In this document: positions 42,484-52,024 of the stretch, piece by piece
Position numbering within the stretch: the stretch's first letter is position 1
Layout of the letters: every line of letters starts with the position of its first letter
DNA from: Gemmatimonadaceae bacterium
Lineage (GTDB): Bacteria > Gemmatimonadota > Gemmatimonadetes > Gemmatimonadales > Gemmatimonadaceae
Assembly (NCBI GenBank): GCA_020851455.1
Contig: JADZCT010000039.1
Location: 1 to 64,000, forward strand
DNA: 64,000 nucleotides
Direction: 5' to 3'
Translations under genes and position numbers: made by a program
Notes under the pieces: generated by a model
Told to the model about the DNA's origin: nothing
The model's database searches: none
The model's input: the letters and a program-made list of their open reading frames with translations, nothing else

Positions 42484-44661
42484 TCAGATGAACAGCGGCG
42501 CCAGCACGAGCGTGATGGTGCTCAAGAGCTTGATCAGCACGTGCAGCGATGGCCCGGCGGTGTCCTTGAACGGATCGCCGACGGTATCGCCAACCACCGC
42601 CGCCTTGTGCGCATCGGACTTCTTGCCGCCGTGCACGCCGGTCTCGATGTACTTCTTGGCGTTGTCCCACGCGCCGCCGCCGTTGTTGAGGAACCCGGCC
42701 ATCATGATCCCGGCTACGGTCGCGATCATGAGGAAGCCGGCGACAGCCTCTGCGCCAAGCCGTTCGCCATCGCCGCCGATCGCGCGGAACGAGACGCCAA
42801 CGACGATCGGGAAGAGCACGACCAGCGCGCCGGGCAGCACCATCGCCCGGAGGGCCCCCTTGGTGACGATGTCAACGCACGCGCCGTAATCGGGGTTGTC
42901 CGTCCCCTGCATGATGCCCGGCTTCTCGCGGAACTGCCGCCGCACTTCGGTGATTACGCTCTGCGCGGCGCGGCTCACCGCGCGAAGCGCGAGCGAACTG
43001 AACCAGAACACGAGCATCGCGCCGAGGAGCGCAGCGACGAATACCGGCGGCTTGGAGAGGTCTACGTGCAGGACGCTGCTCGTGTAGTGCTGCACCTCGT
43101 CGAGGTACGCCGAGAAGAGCAGGAATGCGGCAAGCGCGGCAGACCCGATCGCGTAACCCTTGGTGAGCGCTTTCGTGGTGTTGCCCACGGCGTCCAGGCG
43201 ATCCGTCTTCTCGCGGATGGACTCGGGCTGCCGCGACATCTCCACTATACCGCCGGCGTTGTCGGTGATGGGCCCGAACACGTCCATCGCCAGGATATAG
43301 CCGGCCGAGCCAAGCATGCCCATCGTCGCTACCGCGGTGCCGAAGAGGCCGCCCGCGGGCTCGCCGTTGATCACGATCCCGCTCGATCGGCCGAGCAGGA
43401 AGCTCGAGACGAGCGCGATGCCGATCGTAATCACCGGCAGCACGGTGGATTCCATGCCGACGGAGAGCCCCATGATGATGTTGGTTGCGGGGCCGGTGAG
43501 CGAAGCATCCGCGATCGCCTTCACCGGCCGGTAGCGGTACTCGGTGTAGTACTGTGTGATGAAGACGAAGGCCACCGACGTGGCTACGCCGACCATCGCA
43601 CAGAGGAAGAAGTGCCACCACGCGTCGGGAGCGTCGGGCGAGGCAAGAAGCGTGCGGCAGATGAAGAAGATCGCGACCGAAGCCAGCGCGGTCGTGAGAT
43701 AGAAGCCGCGGTTGAGCGCGTTCATCGGATCTTCGTCCTCGCGCGCCTTCACGGACATGATTCCGATAATCGAGGCGACGATGCCAGCGGCGCCGATAAC
43801 GAGCGGGAAGAGGATGCCGCGGACGCCGAAAGACTGGTAAAGGAGCACGCCCAGGATCATCGCGCCGATGTTCTCGGCCGCGGTTGACTCGAAAAGGTCA
43901 GCGCCGCGCCCGGCGCAGTCACCAACGTTGTCGCCAACGAGGTCCGCGATCACGGCCGGGTTACGCGGGTCGTCCTCGGGGATCCCCGCCTCGACCTTGC
44001 CAACGAGATCGGCGCCGACGTCGGCCGCCTTCGTATAGATGCCGCCGCCAAGCTGGGCGAAGAGCGCCACGAAGCTCGCCCCAAATCCGTAGCCGACGAT
44101 CAGGAACGGAATCTTCTGGGCCCACAGGTCGGCGCCCATGCCGGCGGGCGCGAAGGCCGAGAGCATGGCGAAAAGGCCGCCGACGCCCAGGATTGACATC
44201 CCTACCGTGAAGAGGCCGCTCACCGCGCCACCGCGCAGTGCGGTCTGCAGCGCAGCGTTCAGCGAACTCGTGGCGGCGGCGGCCACGCGGATGTTCGTGC
44301 GTATGGACACCCACATGCCCATGTAGCCGGCGATCCCGGATGAGAGGGCACCGAGCAGGAACGAGATCGTGACGTAGAAGGCGAGCATCGCACGATCGCT
44401 CACCGGGTCGGTGGGCAGCGACTGCCGCAGGACGCCGTAGCCGAACGCGAGAAGGATCGCCACGAGCACGGCGAGCAGCGATATCGTGCGGTTCTGCCGG
44501 CGCAGGTACGCCTCGGCGCCCTCCTGAATGGCGTCGGAGATCTTGCGCATCTCCGGCGTGCCGGTGTCACGGGCGAGGACCCAGCGTGCGAGCACGACGG
44601 CAAAGGCGAGCGCACCAGCGCTGCCGCCCAGGACGATCCAGAGCAAAGTCGAAAGGGACAT
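42484..44661 (-). CDS. hppA: Membrane-bound cation-translocating pyrophosphatase, K+-independent type predicted
   Basis: 725 aa; GGGIYTKAADVGADLVGKVEAGIPEDDPRNPAVIADLVGDNVGDCAGRGADLFES; GNTTKA motif. Confidence 0.96.
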   Translation of the reverse strand: MSLSTLLWIVLGGSAGALAFAVVLARWVLARDTGTPEMRKISDAIQEGAEAYLRRQNRTISLLAVLVAILLAFGYGVLRQSLPTDPVSDRAMLAFYVTISFLLGALSSGIAGYMGMWVSIRTNIRVAAAATSSLNAALQTALRGGAVSGLFTVGMSILGVGGLFAMLSAFAPAGMGADLWAQKIPFLIVGYGFGASFVALFAQLGGGIYTKAADVGADLVGKVEAGIPEDDPRNPAVIADLVGDNVGDCAGRGADLFESTAAENIGAMILGVLLYQSFGVRGILFPLVIGAAGIVASIIGIMSVKAREDEDPMNALNRGFYLTTALASVAIFFICRTLLASPDAPDAWWHFFLCAMVGVATSVAFVFITQYYTEYRYRPVKAIADASLTGPATNIIMGLSVGMESTVLPVITIGIALVSSFLLGRSSGIVINGEPAGGLFGTAVATMGMLGSAGYILAMDVFGPITDNAGGIVEMSRQPESIREKTDRLDAVGNTTKALTKGYAIGSAALAAFLLFSAYLDEVQHYTSSVLHVDLSKPPVFVAALLGAMLVFWFSSLALRAVSRAAQSVITEVRRQFREKPGIMQGTDNPDYGACVDIVTKGALRAMVLPGALVVLFPIVVGVSFRAIGGDGERLGAEAVAGFLMIATVAGIMMAGFLNNGGGAWDNAKKYIETGVHGGKKSDAHKAAVVGDTVGDPFKDTAGPSLHVLIKLLSTITLVLAPLFI

Positions 44662-44880
44662 TGTGGGGTGTTATGTCGAATTCTTGCCATCGGGAGCATG
44701 CCCTCCGGCGACCGCCGGTGGCAGCACCATCAACCGCGGGCCATCTCGTTATGGCGTCACGGTTTGCACGGAAGCGTGGGAAGTTAAGTATTGAGCCACG
44801 CCGGGGGTAGTGTCGCCGCGGTGGCAGCAGGGTGGCTACGGCTGCCGGGTCGCCGGATATTCGAGCCGGCCGTCAGGCCC

Positions 44881-45693
44881 TCAGGCTGGGGCGCTGGCGG
44901 TGATGGATGTGGTGTCCTTGACAGGAGTGCCGTCGGCGCGGACGGCTGGACGGAAGCGCACCTCGTCAAGCATCGCCCTGATCTTCCGGTTGTACCCCGC
45001 GTCCCGGCTCTCGTTGAAGTGAAGGAGTCGCGCGTTCCCCTTCTCATCCACCTCGAACACGGCCACGAGGGTGTATGGGCGGACCTTGGCCGGCACGGGC
45101 AATGGGAGCAGTGCAAGGTTCGTCACGGACGGCGGATAGACGCGCGAGCTCCCACCGCCAGTTCCCGGCCCGTTGCCGGATCCCGTCCCGGTTCCCGAGC
45201 CAGACCCGACCCCACCCCCCGTTCCCGTGCCGCTTCCCGCGCCATCTCCGCCCGTTCCCGCGCCCGAGCCGGTGCCGGGCAGCTTCGATACCGCGGTTGG
45301 CAACGGTTCCGCCGTGGGGAGTTCCGGCTTGAGCTCCGGCGGCTTCACGACCGGCTGCGGGGCCACGACCGGCTGCGGGACCTGGGGTGTCTGGCGCTCC
45401 TGCGCGGCAGCTGGCGGCGGGGGCGCAACTTCTATGTACAAGGCGCGCTCCGGACCTCCGCCGCGACGTCCGCCGCCACCCCCACCCGCCGGCCCCTTGC
45501 CGCCGGCGCCCTCGTTCCGGCTCACGATCATGTCGTGCGCAATCACCGGGCCGAGTATCAGGAAGGCGATGATCGCGTGCAGGAGGATGGACGCGGCGAT
45601 GCTTGTCACCCGGTTCTGGGGTGGCAGCGGAAGCCCGACCGGCGGGCGGTATGGCCTGTGGGGGCCCGGTGGCGGTGCGGGTTCGGTTTCCAT
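44881..45693 (-). CDS. TonB-like energy-transducing protein with Gly/Thr/Ser-rich spacer
   Basis: N-terminal TM (SIAASILLHAIIAFLILGP), Pro-rich stretch, GTGSGAGTGGDGAGSGTG spacer, C-terminal TonB-like fold region. Confidence 0.7.
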   Translation of the reverse strand: METEPAPPPGPHRPYRPPVGLPLPPQNRVTSIAASILLHAIIAFLILGPVIAHDMIVSRNEGAGGKGPAGGGGGGRRGGGPERALYIEVAPPPPAAAQERQTPQVPQPVVAPQPVVKPPELKPELPTAEPLPTAVSKLPGTGSGAGTGGDGAGSGTGTGGGVGSGSGTGTGSGNGPGTGGGSSRVYPPSVTNLALLPLPVPAKVRPYTLVAVFEVDEKGNARLLHFNESRDAGYNRKIRAMLDEVRFRPAVRADGTPVKDTTSITASAPA

Positions 45694-45761
45694 GGCGTGT
45701 TAAATGATACGACCGGCGAACCACGAAAGGTTCGCCGGCCGCATCAATGCACGCGCAGTGG

Positions 45762-46187
45762 CTACTGTTTGCTGCCCGGAACCGGTGGCGTGGTGCCGAT
45801 CACCTTGACACCCGCCCCTCGCGCCTGGTCCATCGCGAAGATCACGTCCTGGTACTTCACCTCGGGATCGCCCTTGATGAAGATGATCTTCTCCGGACGC
45901 GGCTCGTAGATCTTCTTGAGCTCGTTGAACAGCTCCCCCTTCGAGACCTGCGCCTTGTTGATGAGGAACTGCTCGCCGGGATTCACCTCGAGCACGATTT
46001 GGTTGACCTTCTGGTTCTTCGGCGGCGGCGTCACCGTAGGATCGGGTAACTGGACGTCGAAGGCCTTTCGCCCCATCGGGATGATGACCATGAAGATGAT
46101 CAGCAGCACGAGGAGCACGTCAATCATTGGCGTGAGGTTAGGCTCGGAATTGAAGCCGCCTTTGCCACCTCCGGCACTCATGCCCAT
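45762..46187 (-). CDS. exbD: ExbD/TolR biopolymer transport protein
   Basis: NLTPMIDVLLVLLIIFMVIIPMG. Confidence 0.92.
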   Translation of the reverse strand: MGMSAGGGKGGFNSEPNLTPMIDVLLVLLIIFMVIIPMGRKAFDVQLPDPTVTPPPKNQKVNQIVLEVNPGEQFLINKAQVSKGELFNELKKIYEPRPEKIIFIKGDPEVKYQDVIFAMDQARGAGVKVIGTTPPVPGSKQ

Positions 46188-46663
46188 TACTTTTTCCCTC
46201 CGCCGAGGCCCATGTCCTGACCAGCGTTGTCAGACTCGATGAGCGACTGCGTGCCCTTGGTCTGGTCTGTAACAAGCGCCGCTACGCGCACGCCCTGGTG
46301 GGCGGCGATGTCCATGGCGTCTATGATGCGCTGGTACTTCAGATTCCGGTCAGCCTTGATGAACAGGATCTTGTCCTGGGTGCGGACGTCGTAGATCGCC
46401 CGGATCTTGGACGGCAGTTCTTCGTCCGAGTAGGGCTTCTTGTCGAGGTAGAACTTGCCCTCGGCGTCAATCCCGAGGATGACGTCCTCGTCCTCGTTCG
46501 GATGCGGCCTGATGTTCTGTCCTTCCGGCGGGACTGCATTGAAGCCGGCCAGCAGCTGCGGGATCACGATCATGAAGATGATCAGCAGCACGAGCATGAC
46601 GTCAATCATCGGCGTCACGTTTGGCTCGGCCCTTACGCCGTCATTGCTGAGTTGTACGGCCAT
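46187..46663 (-). CDS. exbD: ExbD/TolR biopolymer transport protein (second copy)
   Basis: AEPNVTPMIDVMLVLLIIFMIVIPQLLAG. Confidence 0.92.
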   Translation of the reverse strand: MAVQLSNDGVRAEPNVTPMIDVMLVLLIIFMIVIPQLLAGFNAVPPEGQNIRPHPNEDEDVILGIDAEGKFYLDKKPYSDEELPSKIRAIYDVRTQDKILFIKADRNLKYQRIIDAMDIAAHQGVRVAALVTDQTKGTQSLIESDNAGQDMGLGGGKK

Positions 46664-46698
46664 CGGTTACCTCCCCGAGTGGTTGGTATCCAAACGGC

Positions 46699-47430
46699 TC
46701 AGACCTTGGCCGCGTTCTGCGCGGCGGTGTTGAACTCGCGCGTGAAGCGGCTGCGGCCGAACTCGCCCGAGACGCCCTTGATGAGATAGTCAATCATTTC
46801 CTTCGACGAGTACGTCATCTCGGCCGTGATGTTGTCAACCTTCGTCTGGAAGTAGTTGAACATCCACACCGCCGGGATTGCGACGAGGAGGCCGAAGGCG
46901 GTCGTGATGAGCGCCTCGGCGATGCCCGCCGAGATCGCGCCAAGGCCGCCGCCGCCGGACTGCGCCATGCCCGTGAAGGCGTTGACGATTCCCATCGTGG
47001 TACCGAGGAGGCCGACGAACGGCGCGGTGGCGCCGGTGGTGGCGAGCACGCCAAGTCCGCGCTTGGTGAGGACGATCGTCATCAGCATCTCGCGCTCGAC
47101 GGCGCGCTCCGCGGAGTTGATGTCGGAAACCGTCACGGAGCCGTCGGCGATGAGCGGCTTGATGTCGGCGAGCGCGTTGCCGAGGACGCGGGCAACATGC
47201 GACTTCTTGTAGCGCTGGGCGAGGTTGATAGCCTCGGCGAGGTTGTCCTCCTCGAGGAACTGGGAGAACTCAGGGGCGAACTTGCGCGTCTGCGATGCGG
47301 CAACGCGCAGGGCCCACCACTTCTGGATCATGATGGTGAGCGACCAGATGGACATGATTGCCAGGGTGAAAACGACGCCCTTGGCGAATGCGCCCATGGT
47401 GCCGTACAGCTCAACCAGGGAGAGATTCAT
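46699..47430 (-). CDS. exbB: MotA/TolQ/ExbB proton channel protein
   Basis: GVLATTGATAPFVGLLGTTMGIVNAFTGMAQSGGGGLGAISAGIAEALITTAFGLLVAIPAV. Confidence 0.93.
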   Translation of the reverse strand: MNLSLVELYGTMGAFAKGVVFTLAIMSIWSLTIMIQKWWALRVAASQTRKFAPEFSQFLEEDNLAEAINLAQRYKKSHVARVLGNALADIKPLIADGSVTVSDINSAERAVEREMLMTIVLTKRGLGVLATTGATAPFVGLLGTTMGIVNAFTGMAQSGGGGLGAISAGIAEALITTAFGLLVAIPAVWMFNYFQTKVDNITAEMTYSSKEMIDYLIKGVSGEFGRSRFTREFNTAAQNAAKV

Positions 47431-47465
47431 GACTCAAATGCTCCGGCAAGAGTGAGAGACTGGGG

Positions 47466-48155
47466 CTACTTCTGGATTGCAAATACGAACGGCTGCTGCA
47501 CGAGCTGGCGGACGCGCTTGTTGCCGACCTCCGCCGGGATGAATCGCATGCCTGGCAGCGCTGCGCGCACGGCGGCCTCGAACAGCGGGTGCGATGTCTT
47601 CAGCACCTTGAACGAGCCCGGCTCGATGCGGCCCAGCGTGTCCACCACGAACTGCGCGAGCACTTCGCCTTCGACACCCGCCGACTTCAGGATGTCGGGG
47701 TAGCGCGGGCGGGCCGTGTTGGAGGCCTCGGTCACCGGCTTCTCGACCATGAACTCGAAGTACGGCTGGTCGCCTTCCGGCTTTGCCAGGACCGCCGGCC
47801 CAGCCGCGGCCTTGGCGGCCTGCACTCCCTTGCCCGAGAAATCGGCCTCGTTGGTCAGCTTCGCCGTGAGGTCAATGTCCGGCAGGACGTTCGGGATGTT
47901 CACCGGCGCGGTGAGCACCTGGAAGCTCTGCGGCGGAGGCGGAGCCTGGGCGGGCGGCGGCTTCGGCGGAGGCGGCTCGTCCTTCTTCACCTCCACGAAG
48001 TTCACCTTCTCCTCGACCTTCTCCTTCTCCTGCGTCGCCTGAAGCGTTGCCTTCACCGCGAGCACGATGAGCACGGTGTGCAGCACCAGGCTCATTATCG
48101 TGCTCCCGACGGAGCGCTGCTTCTGGGGTTTCGACTCCAGCAGGTTGTTGAACAA
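47466..48155 (-). CDS. TonB-family energy transducer
   Basis: N-terminal TM, EPPPPKPPPAQAPPPPQ Pro-rich, C-terminal RPRYPDILKSAGVEGEVLAQFVVDTLGRIEPGSFKVLKTSHPLFEAAVRAALP. Confidence 0.9.
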   Translation of the reverse strand: MFNNLLESKPQKQRSVGSTIMSLVLHTVLIVLAVKATLQATQEKEKVEEKVNFVEVKKDEPPPPKPPPAQAPPPPQSFQVLTAPVNIPNVLPDIDLTAKLTNEADFSGKGVQAAKAAAGPAVLAKPEGDQPYFEFMVEKPVTEASNTARPRYPDILKSAGVEGEVLAQFVVDTLGRIEPGSFKVLKTSHPLFEAAVRAALPGMRFIPAEVGNKRVRQLVQQPFVFAIQK

Positions 48156-48247
48156 AATGACACCTCGTGCGTGCTGTGGCCCAACTCGAAGTGGCTTGCG
48201 GACACAGGATAGTAAAGCCCGTTACATGGGGCCGTAATGGCGGAAAG

Positions 48248-48264
48248 ATTAAGATTTCCTTAAG
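48248..48264 (-). promoter_or_regulatory. Direct-repeat motif upstream of the tonB-exbB-exbD-exbD operon (possible OmpR-family binding site)
   Basis: Plus strand ATTAAG-ATTTC-CTTAAG: two near-identical hexamers at 11-nt period in an AT-rich patch, 93-109 nt upstream of the tonB ATG. Confidence 0.4.
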
Positions 48265-48270
48265 TCAGCG

Positions 48271-49767
48271 TTAGATGTTCCTTGCTCCGCCAGGCGCTTG
48301 GGGAAGGATCACCGTGAAGGTGGTGCCGCGGCCGAGGCGGGAGGCGACGTCAATCCGCCCGTCGTGCGCTTGCGCAATCCACTGTGAAATCGCGAGCCCG
48401 AGGCCGGCTCCGCCGCCCGTTGAGCGCGTACGGGCAAGGTCGGCGCGCCAGAACCTGTCGAAGACGAAGGGAAGGTCGGCCGCCGCGATACCGATTCCGT
48501 CGTCGCGCACGGTGACGATTGCCTCGTCGTGACGGGCCTCGAGCGAGATCTCGACGGTTCCCCCGGACGACGTGTACTTCACGGCGTTCGTCGCGATGTT
48601 GAGGAACAGCTGGCGAAGCCGTTCCGGGTCGCCTTCGACGGCTACTGACTCCATGCGGGGCATCGTGACCGTGACGCCGCGCTCTTCGCCCAGGATCTGC
48701 GCCGTCTCCGCCACGTCGCGGATCACCGCTTCGAGGTCGAGCGGCACGCGCACGATGTCGAAGCGGCCCTCGTCGGCCCTGGCCAGCGTAAGGAGCGACT
48801 CGACGAGGCCCGTCATGCGCGACACCTCGTGCAGGGCTTCCTCCAGCGCCACCGCGTGCTCGTGCGCATCGCGCGGCGTCGCCATGGCGCGCTCGACGTC
48901 GGCACGGATCACGGCAAGGGGGGTGCGAAGCTCGTGGCTTGCGTCGGCGGTGAAGCGGCGCAGGGCGCCGAACGACACCTCGAGCCGCGAGAGCATGTCG
49001 TTCAGCGTCCTGGCGAGACTGCCGAACTCGTCGCGGGCATCGCCCTCGACGACCACACGGCGGTGAAGCGACCGGCCGTCGGTGATGGCGCCCACGTCGG
49101 CGACCACTCGCTGCACGGGCTCGAGAATCCGCCCGCCAAGCATCCAGGCCGCCAGCAGCGACACTGCGATGAGCAGCGGCGCCGAGAGCAGCGCTACGCT
49201 CGCCATCTCCCTCGTCGTCTCAGTCACGCGCCTCATCGAGACGCCAACGACGATGCGGCGTACGCCCCCGCCGAGCGGCGGGTCGTGCAAGCTGGCAACG
49301 AGCATGACGTCGTCGAAATTCAGCGATACGACCCGCGGCTCGCCTCCGCGTCTGATCGAATACGCGGCGCCCGTCAGACGGTCGAGATCCTGCCGCCACA
49401 GCCCCCGGATGTCGCCGATGAGGGCGTTGTTCGCGGCCTGCGCCTGGATCTGGCGTACGTCGCGCGACCAGTAGAAAACCTGGGTCGAGTCGCCGATGAT
49501 GATGTAGCCGGGGAGGTGATCGAGGAGCGAGCTGACCGTCGGCGTGAACGGCGAGGTTGGGGTGCCGAGGGCGTCCACCGCGACGCCGCGAAAGCTCTGG
49601 CGCTCGATGATGCCGCTCGCGAGCGCGGCAGTGTTGGTCGCCTCCTCGCCGATCTGCGCGGTGACCGCTGCGCGGCGCTGCGCTATGAGAATGGCGACGA
49701 GCAGCGCCAGGGCGCCAATCGTCGCGCCTCCGTACGACGCCATGATGCGCGAGCGAACGGACGCCAC
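48271..49767 (-). CDS. Two-component sensor histidine kinase
   Basis: HAMP-like region; FTADASHELRTPLAVIRADVERAM H-box; VTVRDDGIGIAAADLPFVFDRFWRAD. Confidence 0.95.
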   Translation of the reverse strand: MASVRSRIMASYGGATIGALALLVAILIAQRRAAVTAQIGEEATNTAALASGIIERQSFRGVAVDALGTPTSPFTPTVSSLLDHLPGYIIIGDSTQVFYWSRDVRQIQAQAANNALIGDIRGLWRQDLDRLTGAAYSIRRGGEPRVVSLNFDDVMLVASLHDPPLGGGVRRIVVGVSMRRVTETTREMASVALLSAPLLIAVSLLAAWMLGGRILEPVQRVVADVGAITDGRSLHRRVVVEGDARDEFGSLARTLNDMLSRLEVSFGALRRFTADASHELRTPLAVIRADVERAMATPRDAHEHAVALEEALHEVSRMTGLVESLLTLARADEGRFDIVRVPLDLEAVIRDVAETAQILGEERGVTVTMPRMESVAVEGDPERLRQLFLNIATNAVKYTSSGGTVEISLEARHDEAIVTVRDDGIGIAAADLPFVFDRFWRADLARTRSTGGGAGLGLAISQWIAQAHDGRIDVASRLGRGTTFTVILPQAPGGARNI

Positions 49768-49776
49768 GGCTGGCCC

Positions 49777-50445
49777 CTAGCCCTTGATCACGTACCCGAC
49801 GCCGCGAACCGTCGTGATGAGCCTCTTCCGGCCCTTGTCGTCAACCTTCTTGCGAAGGTGGTTGATCACGACGTCCACGATGTTGGTGCCGGAATCGAAG
49901 TGGTATCCCCATGCGTACTCCGTGATGAGCGTCCGGCTCATCACCTTCCCCGCGTGGCGCATCAGGTACTCGAGGACGAGGTACTCCTTGGGGGTGAGCA
50001 CGATCGGCGCGCCGCCGCGGCTCACCTCCCGCGAGTCCAGATTGACCGTGAGGTCCGCAACCTTGAGCACCGGCGACGCTATGGCGCGCGGACGCCTCGA
50101 CAGCGCCTCGACCCGGGCGAGGAGTTCCTCGAAGGCGAACGGCTTGGTTACGTAGTCGTCCGCGCCCGCGCGCAGGGTCTCGACCTTTGCATCCACGGCG
50201 TCCTGCGCGGTGAGCACAAGCACCGGGCGCTCGAAGCCCTTCGCTCTCAGGCTCCGCAGAATCTCGATTCCAGACCGCTGTGGGAGGCGCAGGTCGAGCA
50301 CGAGGAGATCGTACGGCTGCGTGGAGGCGAGGCGCTCGCCTTCGCCGCCGTCGGCAACGAGGTCCACGGTGTAGCGCTGCTCCTCGAGGCCGCGCTTCAC
50401 GAAACTGCCGACGGTCGGGTCGTCCTCGATGACGAGCACCTTCAC
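49777..50445 (-). CDS. OmpR/PhoB-family response regulator
   Basis: MKVLVIEDDPTVGSFVKRGLEEQRYTVDLVADG; LVLDLRLPQRSG; C-terminal winged helix. Confidence 0.96.
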   Translation of the reverse strand: MKVLVIEDDPTVGSFVKRGLEEQRYTVDLVADGGEGERLASTQPYDLLVLDLRLPQRSGIEILRSLRAKGFERPVLVLTAQDAVDAKVETLRAGADDYVTKPFAFEELLARVEALSRRPRAIASPVLKVADLTVNLDSREVSRGGAPIVLTPKEYLVLEYLMRHAGKVMSRTLITEYAWGYHFDSGTNIVDVVINHLRKKVDDKGRKRLITTVRGVGYVIKG

Positions 50446-50491
50446 GGCGCCGCCCGCGAGCGTGCGACGGCTGACGCGACTGAGCGCCGGG

Positions 50492-52024
50492 TCACTCTTC
50501 GACTCCTGGCAGGACCACGCGGAAAGTGCTCCCCACGCCCACAGCGCTCTCGACCTCGAGGCGACCGCCGTGATCCTGCACGATCCCGTAGCAGATGGAC
50601 AAGCCGAGCCCCGTTCCCTTCCCCGCCTCCTTCGTCGTATAGAAGGGCTCGAATATCTTGCCGAGCTCTGACCGGGGGATTCCGGCGCCCTGGTCTACGA
50701 CCTCGGCGATGACGCACTCCGACGGGCTGCGGCCGCGGCGCGTGCGCACGACCACCTTCCCGGGCCTGTCGGTCATTGCATCCATCGCATTCAGCAGCAG
50801 CGCCATGAACACCTGCACGAGCTGCTCGCCGCTGGCGCGCGGCACTCTCGGCACGCCCTGGTCGAGGTCTCGCTCGAGCGGAAGCCGCTTGAAGCGCACA
50901 TGGTGCTTGAGGAGCATCAACGTGCGCTCGATCACCTCGTTGATGTCCACCCGCTCCCGCAGCGGCTGCTTGGGGCGGCTGAAGTCGAGCAGCCCGTCCA
51001 CGATCTGCTTGCAGCGCGCCACTTCGTTGTCAATGATCGTGAGATACTCCGGGATGTCGGGCGAGAGGACGGCGCCGGCCTTCCTGGCGTCGTCAATCTT
51101 GAACGCGAGACTCTCGGCGATCGCCGCAATCGTGGCGAGCGGGTTGTTGATCTCGTGCATGACGCCGGCCGCGAGCTGGCCGATGGCGGCGAGCTTCTCG
51201 GCGTGGGCGAACCTCGTCTGCGCCTCCCGCCAGTCGGTGATGTCCTCGCCGATGGTGATCACGTGCGTCACGCCGGAATCGCCGAGCCGCATGGGGATCT
51301 TGGAGATGCGGTACGTCCGCAGCTCGCCGGTGGCCACGGACTCCATCTGGTACTCCTGGATGCGGCCCGTGGCGAACACGTCGTCGAACTCGCGGCGGAG
51401 CATTTCCGCCGGCTGGCGGTGGAGTACCTCGAAGATCGTGCGGCCGATCGCCTCATCGCGCGAGACGCCCTGCATCCCCGCCTCCCGCTTGCGGTTCCAT
51501 GCCTGGATCCGGTAATCGCGGTCAATGACGTAGAGGCCCACCGGCATCGAGTCAATGATCCGGTCCATGAACCGGCGCTCGCGGTCAATCGCTGCGGTGC
51601 GCTCCTCGACCTCCACCTCCAGCCGGTGGTTCCGGTCGGCATGCACGAGAGCCGGCGCGAGGAGGTTGGCGACGGCCGTGATCAGCAGACGCCCGTCAGC
51701 ATCAACCGGCCGCGCGCACCGGACGGCCAGCCTGCCCGGGGCTCCGTTGCCGGTGGGGATCGTCGCGACGGCTACGGGCGCGTTGGCAGGCGGCGCATGG
51801 GCTGCCGCTGAAACGTCGTCGAGGGTCAGCGCGGCGACGCCAACGTCCCATGTGCGCACGAGAGCGCCATCGTACGTGAGCCACACGGCTGCTTCCTCGG
51901 CACCGATGGCAACGCGGAGCGAATCCAGGGCAAACACCACGGATTCGTCGAGCGGCCGGTCAACCGCGAGGCCGGCTATGATGCCCGCGAGGGCGTCGAG
52001 GACCGGTGCTTGTGCTGGTCTCAC
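50492..52024 (-). CDS. PAS-domain sensor histidine kinase, GTG start
   Basis: PAS segment MDRIIDSMPVGLYVIDRDYRIQAWNRKREAG; AAGVMHEINNPLATIAAIAES; GKGTGLGLSICYGIVQDHGG; start trimmed from the 706-aa track ORF; overlaps ccmH stop. Confidence 0.9.
   Translation of the reverse strand: MRPAQAPVLDALAGIIAGLAVDRPLDESVVFALDSLRVAIGAEEAAVWLTYDGALVRTWDVGVAALTLDDVSAAAHAPPANAPVAVATIPTGNGAPGRLAVRCARPVDADGRLLITAVANLLAPALVHADRNHRLEVEVEERTAAIDRERRFMDRIIDSMPVGLYVIDRDYRIQAWNRKREAGMQGVSRDEAIGRTIFEVLHRQPAEMLRREFDDVFATGRIQEYQMESVATGELRTYRISKIPMRLGDSGVTHVITIGEDITDWREAQTRFAHAEKLAAIGQLAAGVMHEINNPLATIAAIAESLAFKIDDARKAGAVLSPDIPEYLTIIDNEVARCKQIVDGLLDFSRPKQPLRERVDINEVIERTLMLLKHHVRFKRLPLERDLDQGVPRVPRASGEQLVQVFMALLLNAMDAMTDRPGKVVVRTRRGRSPSECVIAEVVDQGAGIPRSELGKIFEPFYTTKEAGKGTGLGLSICYGIVQDHGGRLEVESAVGVGSTFRVVLPGVEE

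Noticed and set aside
45150-45290. Minisatellite or CRISPR-like repeat
   Set aside because: The tract encodes the in-frame Gly/Thr/Ser spacer of the TonB-like protein; no regular spacer structure.
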